From contig LGRT01000037.1 of NCBI GenBank assembly GCA_001642945.1, positions 124,001 to 188,000 on the forward strand: a stretch of DNA of 64,000 nucleotides, given 5' to 3'. Made by a program: the position numbers and the translations under genes. Numbering within the stretch: the stretch's first letter is position 1; every line of letters begins with the position of its first letter. The notes beneath the pieces are model-generated. The model did not search any database and had not been told where the DNA came from. It saw nothing but the letters and a program-made list of their open reading frames with translations. Shown piece after piece: positions 21,759-31,068 of the stretch. This DNA is from Rhodobacteraceae bacterium SB2. GTDB taxonomy: Bacteria > Pseudomonadota > Alphaproteobacteria > Rhodobacterales > Rhodobacteraceae.

Positions 21759-22568
21759 CTATAAATCCTGCGCCGAAAGCGCAGAGGCCGTAAATTGCCC
21801 CAGCTGCTCTGCATTTTCAGTGGTTAATTTATTAAACGTGTCAAACAAGGCCGCGTTCAAGGCCATTCCCTCGGGCGATGTTTGAAACGCAAGATAAGCG
21901 GTTAGCTCAGCATCGGAAAGCGGTGAATACGCCATATGCATATATCCCAAAAGCCACTCTTCAATTTCTTTGCTCAAGGCTTCTTGATCCGATTGCATCA
22001 ATGTAAAAATTTGCCCCTGATCAAGCTTTAAAGCCTCGGCCTGTGAAAGGGCCTCCAGAAAGGCAAACCGCGCTTCGAATGCGCCGGCAAGGTTTTGTTT
22101 GACCCAATCCATCTCTTTGATCGCAGAGCGCAAAACCTGTGGCCGCCGTTTGCCCTGAGCTTCGGCCTCAAGCACCAGCTCGATCACGTATTCTTCAATG
22201 GAAGGATCGGTGATCGCCCGACGCGCGCTTACCTCTAGCTGGCTTACCTGCACCCCCAAATCGCTGTTGTAAAACGCAATGAGCCTATCAGCTGAGGTTG
22301 CAGGCAAGGCCTTTGCAAACATCGCCTTGACCCGCGAGGTCAGGCTGTTTTTATCATAAATCTTGGCAATCGAGGCCCCAAAGCTGCCCCGTGTAACGCC
22401 CTGCAGATAGGCGTCTGCCGTAGCATTTGCATCGGCAAGCCCTTCTTCGCTGACAATCTCGACCAGCTCATCTAAATGCAGCAATTGATAAAGCTGCTCA
22501 GAGGGCTGCGCAATCAGCGCCGCACAACTGCTCCAAAACAGCAATAAACTTACCTGAATAATCCGCAT
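21759..22568 (-). CDS. DUF2059 protein, exported
   Basis: A 269-residue protein with a cleavable-looking signal peptide (MRIIQVSLLLFWSSCAALIAQPSEQ). The mature part is helical and acidic, with two related segments: one containing MFAKALPATSADRLIAFYNSDLGVQVSQLEVSARRAI and a second containing MHMAYSPLSDAELTAYLAFQTSPEGMALNAALFDTFNKL. This is the DUF2059 pattern, duplicated. The function is unknown; a periplasmic location is inferred. I start at the ATG at 22568 with AAGGGGG five bases upstream; a GTG sits directly before it. Confidence 0.82.
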   Translation of the reverse strand: MRIIQVSLLLFWSSCAALIAQPSEQLYQLLHLDELVEIVSEEGLADANATADAYLQGVTRGSFGASIAKIYDKNSLTSRVKAMFAKALPATSADRLIAFYNSDLGVQVSQLEVSARRAITDPSIEEYVIELVLEAEAQGKRRPQVLRSAIKEMDWVKQNLAGAFEARFAFLEALSQAEALKLDQGQIFTLMQSDQEALSKEIEEWLLGYMHMAYSPLSDAELTAYLAFQTSPEGMALNAALFDTFNKLTTENAEQLGQFTASALSAQDL

Positions 22569-22968
22569 CACAGCCCCCTTACCTCTTTAGATAAAGCTAA
22601 TCTAATCAGCGCAAATGGCAATGCTTGCACTTTCATAGATGTTAAAAGAGCATTTAAATTAAGCGATCTTAAACCCCGCGCCATTGACCCGCTGCCGCGT
22701 TGGTTTGTTTTGCATTACCAAACAAAAGCGACATAAGGGATATGATCTACGCGCTGCTGCATTGCATGGCGTGATCCAGAAATTTGCTAAGCTTTACAGC
22801 TTGTAAAAAGCCACGGCCCAAAATATTTCCGTCCAGCGCCAAAACCCTTCCGAAACAGTTTCTTTCAGCCGAGAGGTTGAACAGAAAAGAAAAGCCCATT
22901 GAGCAGTGGTTCTTTGTGACATATTCTGATTAAAGAGTTTGACTGAAAACCGCGTTAAAGGAAAAGAC
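22569..22968. other. Intergenic region between DUF2059 and dcd
   Basis: 400 bp between divergent genes. It should hold both promoters. I see an inverted pair TTTGTTTT / AAACAAAA near 22705-22727 and A/T-rich stretches but no RNA gene, no convincing ORF and no known riboswitch. Confidence 0.5.
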
Positions 22969-24045
22969 ATGTCCGGTGTGCTAGCTTGCCAAGAAATTGC
23001 GGATTTGATTGAGCGGGGCGAGATTGCATCAGAGCCTGACATTATCCCTGCGCAAATCCAACCGGCAAGCCTTGACCTGCGGTTGGGAAACACTGCATGG
23101 CGGGTGCGCGCCTCGTTTTTGGCGGGAAAAAACGCCAAGGTTGAGCAGCGCCTAGCAGATTTTGAAATGCACCAAATAGATTTAAGCGCTGGCTATGTAT
23201 TGGAAAAGGGCTGCGTGTATGTGGTGCCGTTAATGGAGCGGTTGAACCTGCCCCAAGACGTGCAAGCCGTCACCAACGCCAAAAGCTCGACCGGCCGCCT
23301 TGACCTGTTAACGCGCGTGATCACCGACCAAGGCACCGAATTTGACCGGATACCCCCGGGATATCAAGGCCAGCTTTACGCCGAAATTTGCCCCAGATCG
23401 TTTTCCGTCCTGGTGCGCCCCGGAATGCGCTTGAACCAGATAAGATTTCGAAGTGGCCAGGCCATTTTATCGGACAGCCAGTTGCTAGAGCTGCATAAGT
23501 CTGAAACATTGGTAAATGGTCCGGCGATCATCGATGATGGGTTGGGGTTTTCGGTCGACTTAAAACCGCGTCACGGCAGTTTGGTCGGATATCGTGCCAA
23601 GCCGCATACGGGCGTAATCGATTTGGAACAGATCGGAGCCTATGAACCGGCAGATTTTTGGGAAGAATTACACAGCGGCAACGGCCAAATTATTTTGGAC
23701 CCGGGCGCATTTTATATTCTTGTTAGCCAAGAAGCGGTTCATATCCCGCCTGATTATGCCGCCGAAATGGCCCCGTTTCTGGCCATGGTGGGCGAATTTC
23801 GGGTGCATTATGCCGGTTTTTTCGATCCGGGCTTTGGCCATGACGCAGCCGGTGGCGGCGGCTCGCGTGGCGTTTTAGAAGTACGCTGCCATGAGGCCCC
23901 GTTTGTGCTTGAACATGGGCAAATCGTGGGGCGGTTGATTTACGAAAGAATGCGCTGCCGGCCCAGCCAGATTTATGGTGCCGGCATTGCATCGAATTAC
24001 CAGGGCCAAGGGTTGAAACTTTCCAAACATTTCAAAGCCGCTTGA
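22969..24045 (+). CDS. dcd: 2'-deoxycytidine 5'-triphosphate deaminase, double-length form
   Basis: Deaminates dCTP to dUTP for thymidylate synthesis. At 358 residues it is about twice the E. coli enzyme. The N-terminal half has IIPAQIQPASLDLRLGNTAWRV and VQAVTNAKSSTGRLDLLTRVITDQGTEFDRIPPGYQGQLYAEICPRSFSVLV; the second half repeats the dUTPase-like pattern (FYILVSQEAVHIPPDYAAEMAPF ... HYAGFFDPGFGHDAAGGG). The paired-domain form is usual in Rhodobacterales. I choose ATG 22969 (AAAGGAAAAGAC upstream) over the open TTG at 22939. It is convergent with scpB, with 8 bp between stops. Confidence 0.92.
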   Translation: MSGVLACQEIADLIERGEIASEPDIIPAQIQPASLDLRLGNTAWRVRASFLAGKNAKVEQRLADFEMHQIDLSAGYVLEKGCVYVVPLMERLNLPQDVQAVTNAKSSTGRLDLLTRVITDQGTEFDRIPPGYQGQLYAEICPRSFSVLVRPGMRLNQIRFRSGQAILSDSQLLELHKSETLVNGPAIIDDGLGFSVDLKPRHGSLVGYRAKPHTGVIDLEQIGAYEPADFWEELHSGNGQIILDPGAFYILVSQEAVHIPPDYAAEMAPFLAMVGEFRVHYAGFFDPGFGHDAAGGGGSRGVLEVRCHEAPFVLEHGQIVGRLIYERMRCRPSQIYGAGIASNYQGQGLKLSKHFKAA

Positions 24046-24053
24046 CCGGCGAA

Positions 24054-24725
24054 TTACTCTTCCTCGAACAATTCGCTTTGCTCTTCGGGCTCTTCGCTCA
24101 TGTCATACTCATCCTCTGACGGACCAGATGGATCAAGCCCCATGCCTGGCCGGCTTTCGAGCAATCCGGCGGCGCGTAATTCTTTAAGTCCGGGCAAGTC
24201 ACGGGCGCTTTCCAAACCAAAATGATCGAGGAAATGCGGTGTCACCACGAATGTGGTTGGCCGGCCCGGCGTCATGCGCCGCCGCCCAAATCGAATCCAT
24301 TCCATTTCGAGCAATTGATCAACCGTGCCCCGCGAAACGCTGACACCGCGAATTTCCTCGATTTCCGCCCGCGTGACAGGTTGATGATAGGATATAATCG
24401 CCAAGGTTTCGATTGCCGCACGGCTCAGCTTGCGGGTTTCAACGGTTTCTTTTTGCATCAAAAAACCAAGATCAGCGGCGGTGCGAGTGGCCCAGGCATC
24501 GCCAATTTTGACAACATGCACCCCGCGCCCCTCGTAGCGTTTTCTTATCCGAAGCAAAGCCTCGGCAGAATCGCAACCATGGGGCATGCGATCATTCAGT
24601 TGTTTCACCGTAATTGGCTCTGCACTGGCAAATAAAATAGCCTCAACCATCCGCTCTTGCTCGCCCATCGGGGGGGCCTCGAACAAACTTTCTGAAGGGT
24701 GGTCATCACTCAGATCAGAGGTCAT
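24054..24725 (-). CDS. scpB: Chromosome segregation and condensation protein ScpB
   Basis: The winged-helix kleisin-associated subunit of the SMC-ScpAB condensin. It has 223 residues with EQERMVEAILFASAEPITVKQL, then RAAIETLAIISYHQPVTRAEIEEIRGVSVSRGTVDQLLEMEWIRFGRRRMTPGRPTTFVVT, the typical tandem winged helix. The tail is strongly acidic (DEYDMSEEPEEQSELFEEE). The start overlaps the end of scpA by 11 bp, so the two are coupled. The smc gene is not in the window. Confidence 0.95.
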   Translation of the reverse strand: MTSDLSDDHPSESLFEAPPMGEQERMVEAILFASAEPITVKQLNDRMPHGCDSAEALLRIRKRYEGRGVHVVKIGDAWATRTAADLGFLMQKETVETRKLSRAAIETLAIISYHQPVTRAEIEEIRGVSVSRGTVDQLLEMEWIRFGRRRMTPGRPTTFVVTPHFLDHFGLESARDLPGLKELRAAGLLESRPGMGLDPSGPSEDEYDMSEEPEEQSELFEEE

Positions 24726-25518
24726 TTGCAGCTCCGTCTTTCTTTCTTAATTCAATCGCGGCAAAATTCTCTTCTTGCCGAATTTCAACATGGCCGGCCT
24801 TGGCCAGTTCGAGCGTGGCCGCAAATGTTGCGGCAGTGGCGGCGCGCCGGCGCTGAGGGTCAGCCAGCCAATCATTCGGGATATAACTGGCGATATCCGT
24901 CCATTTTGCAGCGTATCCGATCAGTCCATGCATGCGTTCCAGCGCCTCTTCCATCGTGAACACGTTGTTGCGATCCATCACAAAGGGGCGGAATTCATCG
25001 GGCGTGCGGATCCGCGAATAGGCTTGCATCAAATCCAATAAGGTTGCCGTATAATTCACTTTTTTAACGCGCTCTACGGTCTCAGGCAGGCCGCGCACAA
25101 AAAAATCGCGGCCCTTTTGATCCCGCGCCATCAAGCGCGCTGCCGCGTCTCGCATGGCTTGCAAACGCTCCAATTGAAAGGCCAAATGCGCGGCAAGCTC
25201 TTCCCCGCTGGGGGCTTCATCCGAAGGGTCAGGCGGCAGCAAGAGCCGCGATTTCAAAAAAGCCAGCCAAGCCGCCATCACAAGATAATCGGCCGCCAAT
25301 TCTAAACGCAACGTTTTGGCGCGCTCGACAAAGGCCAGATATTGCCGCGCCAAGGTCAAAATGGAGATTTTCATCAAATCCACTTTCTGCGAGCGCGACA
25401 GCGTTAACAACAAATCTAACGGCCCTTCAAACCCATCCACATCCACGATCAAAGCTTCCGCGGCGAGGCGGTCTTCAACCGAAAGCGTGGCGTTACTTTG
25501 AGAGAATAGGTTTTGCAT
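24715..25518 (-). CDS. scpA: Segregation and condensation protein ScpA
   Basis: The kleisin subunit that bridges SMC heads. It has 267 residues: VDVDGFEGPLDLLLTLSRSQKVDLMKISILTLARQYLAFVE at the N-terminus is the diagnostic ScpA block, followed by LAADYLVMAAWLAFLKSRLLLP. The C-terminal winged-helix part includes FAATLELAKAGHVEIRQEENFAAI. It lies 50 bp after nagZ, so SPOR-nagZ-scpA-scpB are probably one transcript, an arrangement seen in other Rhodobacterales. Confidence 0.95.
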   Translation of the reverse strand: MQNLFSQSNATLSVEDRLAAEALIVDVDGFEGPLDLLLTLSRSQKVDLMKISILTLARQYLAFVERAKTLRLELAADYLVMAAWLAFLKSRLLLPPDPSDEAPSGEELAAHLAFQLERLQAMRDAAARLMARDQKGRDFFVRGLPETVERVKKVNYTATLLDLMQAYSRIRTPDEFRPFVMDRNNVFTMEEALERMHGLIGYAAKWTDIASYIPNDWLADPQRRRAATAATFAATLELAKAGHVEIRQEENFAAIELRKKDGAANDL

Positions 25519-25568
25519 AAAGATCCTGCTAACTTACGCTCACAAGCTGCGCATTGGCGGCGGTGATG

Positions 25569-26540
25569 TCAACCATCCTTGGCTAAGGGTGCGCTGCGTC
25601 TGTGCAAGGCCGCGAAGGCACGCCGTTGTCCCTCCGGGCTTAAAACGCCGCTTGCCGCAGCGATTTGTTGCATGTCATCCAGCCCCCCATTACAATGCAA
25701 AATCACATCGCAGCCGGCGGCCAAAGCAGCCGTGCTGCGTTCTGCCAAGCTGCCCCCGAGCGCGTCCATAGAGATATCATCCGTCATCAAAAGGCCGTCA
25801 AACCCTATTTCTTCACGGATTAACGTGATCATTTTTGGGGAAATTGTAGCCGCAAGATCGTCAATCACCTCATAAACCACATGCGCACTCATTGCCATTG
25901 GCCAGTCTTTTAAAGCAGCAAAAGGCTTGAAATCATTATCGCGCAATTCGGCCAATGACGCGCCCACCCGTGGCAGCTGCAAATGGCTGTCAACACGCGC
26001 CAAGCCATGACCAGGCATATGTTTTAGAACGGGCAAAACGCCTTCATCGGCCAAGCCCTGGGCCGCGGCAGCCCCCATCATAGCCACCTGCGCCGCCTCA
26101 TTGGAAAAACAACGATTTTGCAAAATAGGATGTGTTTCAGCGCGCGCAATATCCAGACAGGGCGCGCAATTCACATCAATCCCGTAGCCGCTTAATTCTC
26201 GTGCGATCGCTTGATAGCGGTCTTGAATATGCGCGGCGCGCTGTTCAGCCGGCAAATCGCGGCCATCTTCAAGCGGTGGCGGCCAATCGCGCGCCAAGGG
26301 GGGGCGCAATCGTTGAACCCGCCCACCTTCTTGATCGATCAAAATCGGCGCGTGCCAACCGACGGCAGCGCGCAAGGATGCGCAGAGCGTTTTCAACTGA
26401 TCGGCGCTGGTGATATTTCGCGCAAAGAGGATGAATCCAAATGGATTGGCGCGTTGAAAAAAACGTTCTTCTTCTGGATTAAGAACCGGCCCTGCGCAGC
26501 CAAAAATAAAGGGACCAAATTCGAGTTCTTGGCCTGCCAT
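25569..26540 (-). CDS. nagZ: Beta-N-acetylhexosaminidase NagZ (peptidoglycan recycling)
   Basis: A glycoside hydrolase family 3 cytoplasmic enzyme that removes GlcNAc from anhydromuropeptides. The 323 residues show VLIDQEGGRVQRLRPP, the family signature LKHMPGHGLARVDSHLQLPRV with the catalytic His/Asp dyad loop, and the nucleophile in LLMTDDISMDALGG. I start at ATG 26540 (MAGQELEFGPFIFGC), which overlaps the SPOR stop by one base (TGATG). The open frame extends 18 codons further upstream inside the SPOR gene. anmK, another recycling gene, lies elsewhere in the window. Confidence 0.94.
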   Translation of the reverse strand: MAGQELEFGPFIFGCAGPVLNPEEERFFQRANPFGFILFARNITSADQLKTLCASLRAAVGWHAPILIDQEGGRVQRLRPPLARDWPPPLEDGRDLPAEQRAAHIQDRYQAIARELSGYGIDVNCAPCLDIARAETHPILQNRCFSNEAAQVAMMGAAAAQGLADEGVLPVLKHMPGHGLARVDSHLQLPRVGASLAELRDNDFKPFAALKDWPMAMSAHVVYEVIDDLAATISPKMITLIREEIGFDGLLMTDDISMDALGGSLAERSTAALAAGCDVILHCNGGLDDMQQIAAASGVLSPEGQRRAFAALHRRSAPLAKDG

Positions 26541-27463
26541 CACCGAGCAAGAATAGGAATACAATCCACATCGCCCGCCACCATCGTTGCGCAAAAGCGC
26601 TTTGCATCATCGATATCGGCAAATCCTACAGCGCGCAGGCGATAAAAATCGCGGCCGCCACTGGTGGCTTTCACGATTAAACGATCCCGCCCGCGCATAA
26701 AGCTTGAAAACCTTTTGTCCAAGCGCTGCCATTCGGCCTTCGCAACCGCTTCACTGTCAAACGCGCCCAATTGCACCAACGCTGACCCTGCTGAGATATC
26801 CGACGGGCTCAAATCACGCACTGAGGCCACTTGCGCGGCGCGCGCTGAACCGATGGGCGCCAGGTTTGATGGGCGTTTGGGTGGCCGGATTGCTTGCGCC
26901 AGCCCCACAGAGCTCTCATTGTTCTGCAATGCAAGCTTCAGCGCGTCTTCAATCGAGTCTGATTGCTTTCGTATCGTACCATCAGCCGGTAATGCTATAC
27001 CGTCGCGTGCGCTGCTATCGTTCAAAAGATCATCGGGTAAATTGTTAATATCAAGCGGTATCTGCGCATTCAAAACCACGCCGGAATTTTCTGAATTTTG
27101 GGACCGTAAGGCTCCGCTCGCCAGATCATCTTCTGACAACGAAACCGGGCTTGGCGCCAGCATCACTTGATCGGGGGCTTTCGAGGCAACTTCTTCTGCA
27201 ACCCGATTGACCGATAGGCCTTTGTTCTGCGCGGAAAGCCCGCCGGGATTTTCCGGCGCCACCCGCATCGGATCTGAAGACGCCTTAATCACCGGAACAC
27301 CGCTGACATCGCGCATGATTGTTTGATAGGCCCACATTCCAATGGCAATCGCCAAAGCCAAGCTAAGCCCGGCCCCGATCCAGCTGGCAAACATGCCCAC
27401 GCCCAATCCTGGGCGCTGGTCGGTCTGCGCGGTCGGTGCCTCTAAATGCTCGTACTCTGCCAT
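26540..27463 (-). CDS. SPOR-domain membrane protein
   Basis: 307 residues: a short cytoplasmic N-terminus, one TM helix (MFASWIGAGLSLALAIAIGMWAYQTIM), a long low-complexity periplasmic linker, and a C-terminal SPOR domain (SALVQLGAFDSEAVAKAEWQRLDKRF ... GGRDFYRLRAVGFADIDDAKRFCATM). SPOR domains bind denuded septal glycan strands, so a division-site location is expected. It lies between argS and nagZ on the same strand. The topology resembles FtsN-like proteins, but identity with FtsN is not shown. Confidence 0.88.
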   Translation of the reverse strand: MAEYEHLEAPTAQTDQRPGLGVGMFASWIGAGLSLALAIAIGMWAYQTIMRDVSGVPVIKASSDPMRVAPENPGGLSAQNKGLSVNRVAEEVASKAPDQVMLAPSPVSLSEDDLASGALRSQNSENSGVVLNAQIPLDINNLPDDLLNDSSARDGIALPADGTIRKQSDSIEDALKLALQNNESSVGLAQAIRPPKRPSNLAPIGSARAAQVASVRDLSPSDISAGSALVQLGAFDSEAVAKAEWQRLDKRFSSFMRGRDRLIVKATSGGRDFYRLRAVGFADIDDAKRFCATMVAGDVDCIPILAR

Positions 27464-27532
27464 TATGCCCTCCGATGAGAACGCTAAACGCCTCTTCGGT
27501 CTCTCTTTTGCTCGCCGGCAGCGATGGCTTTT

Positions 27533-29278
27533 CTAGCGCATTTCTTCTGCCGGATTTACGCCTAGAATACCAAGACCGGCAGAAATAACAACCGCTACGG
27601 CGCGTGCGAGGGCGATTTTTGATTGCGATGCTGCAGGATTGTCTTCCTGTAAAAAGCGCAGAGCTTCAACTTCATTGCCTTTATTCCAAAGACTGTGCAG
27701 ATCGCTCGACAGTTCATAAAGGTAAAAGGCCACCCGATGCGGCTCATTTCCTTTCGCTGCAACCTCAACCAAACGCGGCCATTCGGCGATTTTGCGCGCG
27801 ACGCTCAATTCTGAGGGGTGTTCCATTCCGCTTAGATTGGCGCGTAGCAACGTGGCATCGTCAACCGCGATCCCTGCCGCCGTTGCGCGGCGCAAAACAC
27901 TGCACACGCGCGCATGGGCATATTGCACGTAAAACACCGGATTTTCGCGGGATTGTTCAAGGACTTTGTCAAAATCAAAATCAAGCGGAGCGTCATTTTT
28001 GCGCGTTAGCATGACAAACCGCGCCACTTCTGCGCCCACCTGATCAATCACATCGCGAAGCGTTACAAAAGTTCCGGCGCGCTTTGACATCTTGAACGGC
28101 GCGCCGTCTTTATACAGTTTGACCAATTGCGTCAGTTTGACATCAAACCCCGTTTGAGCATCCGATAACGCCGATACCGCCGCTTTCATCCGCTTGACAT
28201 AACCACCATGATCCGCGCCGAACACGTCAATCAATTGATCATAGCCGCGCATGACCTTATCATAATGATAGGCAATATCGGGGGCAAAATAGGTCCAACT
28301 GCCATCGGATTTCATTACCGGGCGATCCACGTCATCGCCATGTTCGGTCGATTTGAACAGCGTTTGCTTACGCGGCTCCCAATCTTCGGGCGTTTTACCT
28401 TTCGGGGGCTCAAGCACGCCTTCATAGATCAACCCTTTGGCGCGCAAACTTTCGATTGCCGCTTCGATTTTTCCAGTACCATAAAGCGATTTTTCGCTGA
28501 AGAAACTGTCCATCGTGACGCCCAGCGCGGCCAGATCATCTTTGATCAATTGCATCATCGCTTGGGTGGCAAAGGCGCGAATTTCGGCCAGCCAAATATC
28601 TTCGGGTTGCTCCAGATAGGCATCGCCAACTTTATCTTTCAGCGCCTGACCAACAGGCACCAAATAATCCCCCGGATATGAGCCATCTTCAAAGGCAACG
28701 TCTTGGCCATGCGCCTCGAGATAGCGCAAGTAAACCGAGCGCGCCAAAACATCGACCTGCGCGCCGCCATCATTGATGTAATATTCGCGCGTCACATCAA
28801 AGCCCGCATAATCTAACAAATTGGCCAGCGCATCGCCAAACACGGCGCCACGCGTATGCCCCACATGCAACGGGCCCGTGGGGTTGGCGCTGACAAATTC
28901 AACATTTACCGACCGTTTGTTTCCCAAATCGCTGCGGCCATAGGCAGCGCCATTTTCCAGCACCTGCCCCACAAGCCCCTGCCAAACGCTTGTGCAAAGC
29001 GACAGATTGAGAAACCCTGGGCCCGCCACATCTGCCCCGGCAATCCTTGGATCAGCCCTTAACAGAGGCGCCAATGCTTCGGCGATGGCGCGTGGCGATT
29101 GCCCCGAAGGCTTGGCCAAAACCATCGCCGCATTGGTGGCCATATCCCCATGCAGCGGATCGCGGGGCGGCTCAACGGTGACGTTTGCATAGCTTAAGCC
29201 CTGCGGAAGCTGATCGGCTGCCACCATTTGATCCAGCGCGTGCACAACCAAAAGTCGAATATCGTGAAATAGGTTCAT
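27533..29278 (-). CDS. argS: Arginyl-tRNA synthetase
   Basis: A class I aminoacyl-tRNA synthetase that charges tRNA-Arg. It has 581 residues. The HIGH box is in [26 protein letters not shown] and the KMSKS box is KMSKRAG. The N-terminal Add1 domain and the C-terminal DALR anticodon domain (ending [13 protein letters not shown]) are complete. I start at ATG 29278 because GGAAGG sits six bases upstream; the frame is open to 29314 but those 12 residues are not family-like. It lies between dgt and the SPOR gene on the same strand. Confidence 0.96.
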   Translation of the reverse strand: MNLFHDIRLLVVHALDQMVAADQLPQGLSYANVTVEPPRDPLHGDMATNAAMVLAKPSGQSPRAIAEALAPLLRADPRIAGADVAGPGFLNLSLCTSVWQGLVGQVLENGAAYGRSDLGNKRSVNVEFVSANPTGPLHVGHTRGAVFGDALANLLDYAGFDVTREYYINDGGAQVDVLARSVYLRYLEAHGQDVAFEDGSYPGDYLVPVGQALKDKVGDAYLEQPEDIWLAEIRAFATQAMMQLIKDDLAALGVTMDSFFSEKSLYGTGKIEAAIESLRAKGLIYEGVLEPPKGKTPEDWEPRKQTLFKSTEHGDDVDRPVMKSDGSWTYFAPDIAYHYDKVMRGYDQLIDVFGADHGGYVKRMKAAVSALSDAQTGFDVKLTQLVKLYKDGAPFKMSKRAGTFVTLRDVIDQVGAEVARFVMLTRKNDAPLDFDFDKVLEQSRENPVFYVQYAHARVCSVLRRATAAGIAVDDATLLRANLSGMEHPSELSVARKIAEWPRLVEVAAKGNEPHRVAFYLYELSSDLHSLWNKGNEVEALRFLQEDNPAASQSKIALARAVAVVISAGLGILGVNPAEEMR

Positions 29279-29368
29279 CTGAAGCCTTCCTCTGTCTTGG
29301 CGGGGGTGTAGCACGCGCTCCGGCTAGGTCAATCGCTGTTTCGCCGCGGATCTGCGCTCTGGCCCCGT

Positions 29369-30556
29369 TTACAGCCGCGTCAATGCGCCTGAAAGCGCAG
29401 AAATTCGCCTTGGATTTGCCCCAGTGACCAAACGCGCATGTTCTTGCAGGGCAAACCGGTCCGTCATGCCAGCGATATAATCGGCCACAAGCCGGGCCCG
29501 TTTGGTTTCGTCGGTAGCCTCCAAAATATCCTTGCGCCACTGTTTTGGAAGCAAATCGGTGCGCTCTAAAAATAAAGGAAACAAATCATTCAGCGTTTCT
29601 GTCACCTCTTGACGCACCAGCACCACGCTAGGCGCTCGATACATACGCTCAAACAAAAATTGACGGATAACTTTCAAATCCGTCCAAACCGCCGGTGAAA
29701 ATTGTACCATTGGGCGCCCTGCGCGGCGGATATCTTCAACGCTTTGTGGGTTTAAGTCTGCCAAATTATCTGACGAAACAGCGATCACATCTTCCACCAA
29801 TATTCCAAAGAAGCGTCGCAGAGCTTCATGCCGGCGCCGATAATAATTCAAATTTGGGTATTTTGCATCTACCGCAGCAAAACAGCTGTTTAACATTGGC
29901 AGATCCGCCAATTCATCGGTTGAAAACAGTTCGGCACGCAATCCATCATGCAAATCATGGTTGTTATAGGCGATATCATCGGCCAAGGCGGCCACCTGCG
30001 CCTCGGCGCTGGCAAAGCCAGACAATTCTAAATCATGCAGGCGGTTATAGTCCGCCAATGCGTAATGCAACGTTCCGGTGACCGGTCCATTATGCTTGGC
30101 AATCCCCTCAAGCGTTTCCCAGGTTAGGTTCAACCCGTCAAATTGGGCATAATGGCGTTCAAGATTTGTGACGATGCGAACCGCTTGAGCGTTATGATCA
30201 AACCCCCCAAAAGGCGCCATCAATGCATCCAAAGCCTCTTCGCCCGTATGGCCAAATGGCGGATGCCCCAGATCATGCGCCAACGCCACCGTTTCCGTCA
30301 GTTCCGCGTTTAAACCCAAAACCCCCGCAATCGTGCGCGCCACCTGCGCAACTTCGATCGAATGCGTCAGGCGGGTGCGAAAATAATCGCCCTCATGTTC
30401 CAAAAAGACCTGCGTTTTATGCTTTAAGCGGCGAAAAGCGCTGCAATGCACAATCCGGTCGCGATCACGCTGAAAGCAGGATCGAAACGTGCTGCTATCC
30501 TCTGCAAACCGGCGCCCGCGGCTTTGCGCGGGATCACAACTAAATTTTTCACCCAT
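29369..30556 (-). CDS. dgt: Deoxyguanosinetriphosphate triphosphohydrolase-like HD protein
   Basis: An HD-domain hydrolase of the dGTPase family, 395 residues. Metal-binding motifs are visible: a His in FRTRLTHSIEVAQVART, the HD pair in ALAHDLGHPPFGHTGEEAL and the later Asp in ALADDIAYNNHDLHDGLRA. The N-terminal SCFQRDRDRIVHCSAFRRLKHKTQVF is characteristic. The family removes triphosphate from dNTPs and so tunes nucleotide pools. It is divergent from erpA with 82 bp between the starts and lies 90 bp upstream of argS. Confidence 0.93.
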   Translation of the reverse strand: MGEKFSCDPAQSRGRRFAEDSSTFRSCFQRDRDRIVHCSAFRRLKHKTQVFLEHEGDYFRTRLTHSIEVAQVARTIAGVLGLNAELTETVALAHDLGHPPFGHTGEEALDALMAPFGGFDHNAQAVRIVTNLERHYAQFDGLNLTWETLEGIAKHNGPVTGTLHYALADYNRLHDLELSGFASAEAQVAALADDIAYNNHDLHDGLRAELFSTDELADLPMLNSCFAAVDAKYPNLNYYRRRHEALRRFFGILVEDVIAVSSDNLADLNPQSVEDIRRAGRPMVQFSPAVWTDLKVIRQFLFERMYRAPSVVLVRQEVTETLNDLFPLFLERTDLLPKQWRKDILEATDETKRARLVADYIAGMTDRFALQEHARLVTGANPRRISALSGALTRL

Positions 30557-30638
30557 CGGTTTGCCTTTCTTGCCGTATCCAAAGCGAATGCCTATACTCT
30601 AATCGTACGGCCAGATCACCTCGATGGAGAGTAACATA

Positions 30639-30962
30639 ATGAACCTGCCCCCAAAAGTCACCGAACGCGCTTTTTCTCGGTTGTCAGAAATCAAAGCCTC
30701 TGCGCAGGGTCAAGCTTTACGCGTGGCCGTTGAAGGTGGCGGATGCTCGGGATTTCAATACGAGATCAAGCTGGATACAGCCCAAGATGATGATCTTGTG
30801 CTTGGCAGCGGCCCTGAAAAAGTGATCATCGACAGCGCGTCGCTGCCCTTTTTAGAAAATGCAGTTATCGATTTTTCACAAGAATTAATCGGCGCTCGCT
30901 TCATCATTGAAAACCCAAATGCCACAAGCTCTTGTGGCTGCGGAACCAGCTTTTCAATGTAA
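30639..30962 (+). CDS. erpA: HesB/IscA-family iron-sulfur insertion protein
   Basis: An A-type carrier of 107 residues that passes Fe-S clusters to apoproteins. The three ligand cysteines are present: GGGCSGFQYEIKL and the C-terminal SSCGCGTSF. I use ATG 30639 with GGAGAG eight bases upstream. The acidic DDDLVLGSGPEKVIIDSASLPFLENAVIDF section fits the ErpA-like branch better than IscA; no isc or suf genes are near. A single-gene unit followed by about 106 bp without features. Confidence 0.93.
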   Translation: MNLPPKVTERAFSRLSEIKASAQGQALRVAVEGGGCSGFQYEIKLDTAQDDDLVLGSGPEKVIIDSASLPFLENAVIDFSQELIGARFIIENPNATSSCGCGTSFSM

Positions 30963-31068
30963 TCGGCGTGACAACCCGCAATTTCAACCAGCGACCAAAC
31001 AGACCGACGCAGACAGCCTATTCGGGCTTTCTGCGCGGGCCTGCATAAAAGGCTGGATATGGAACGGG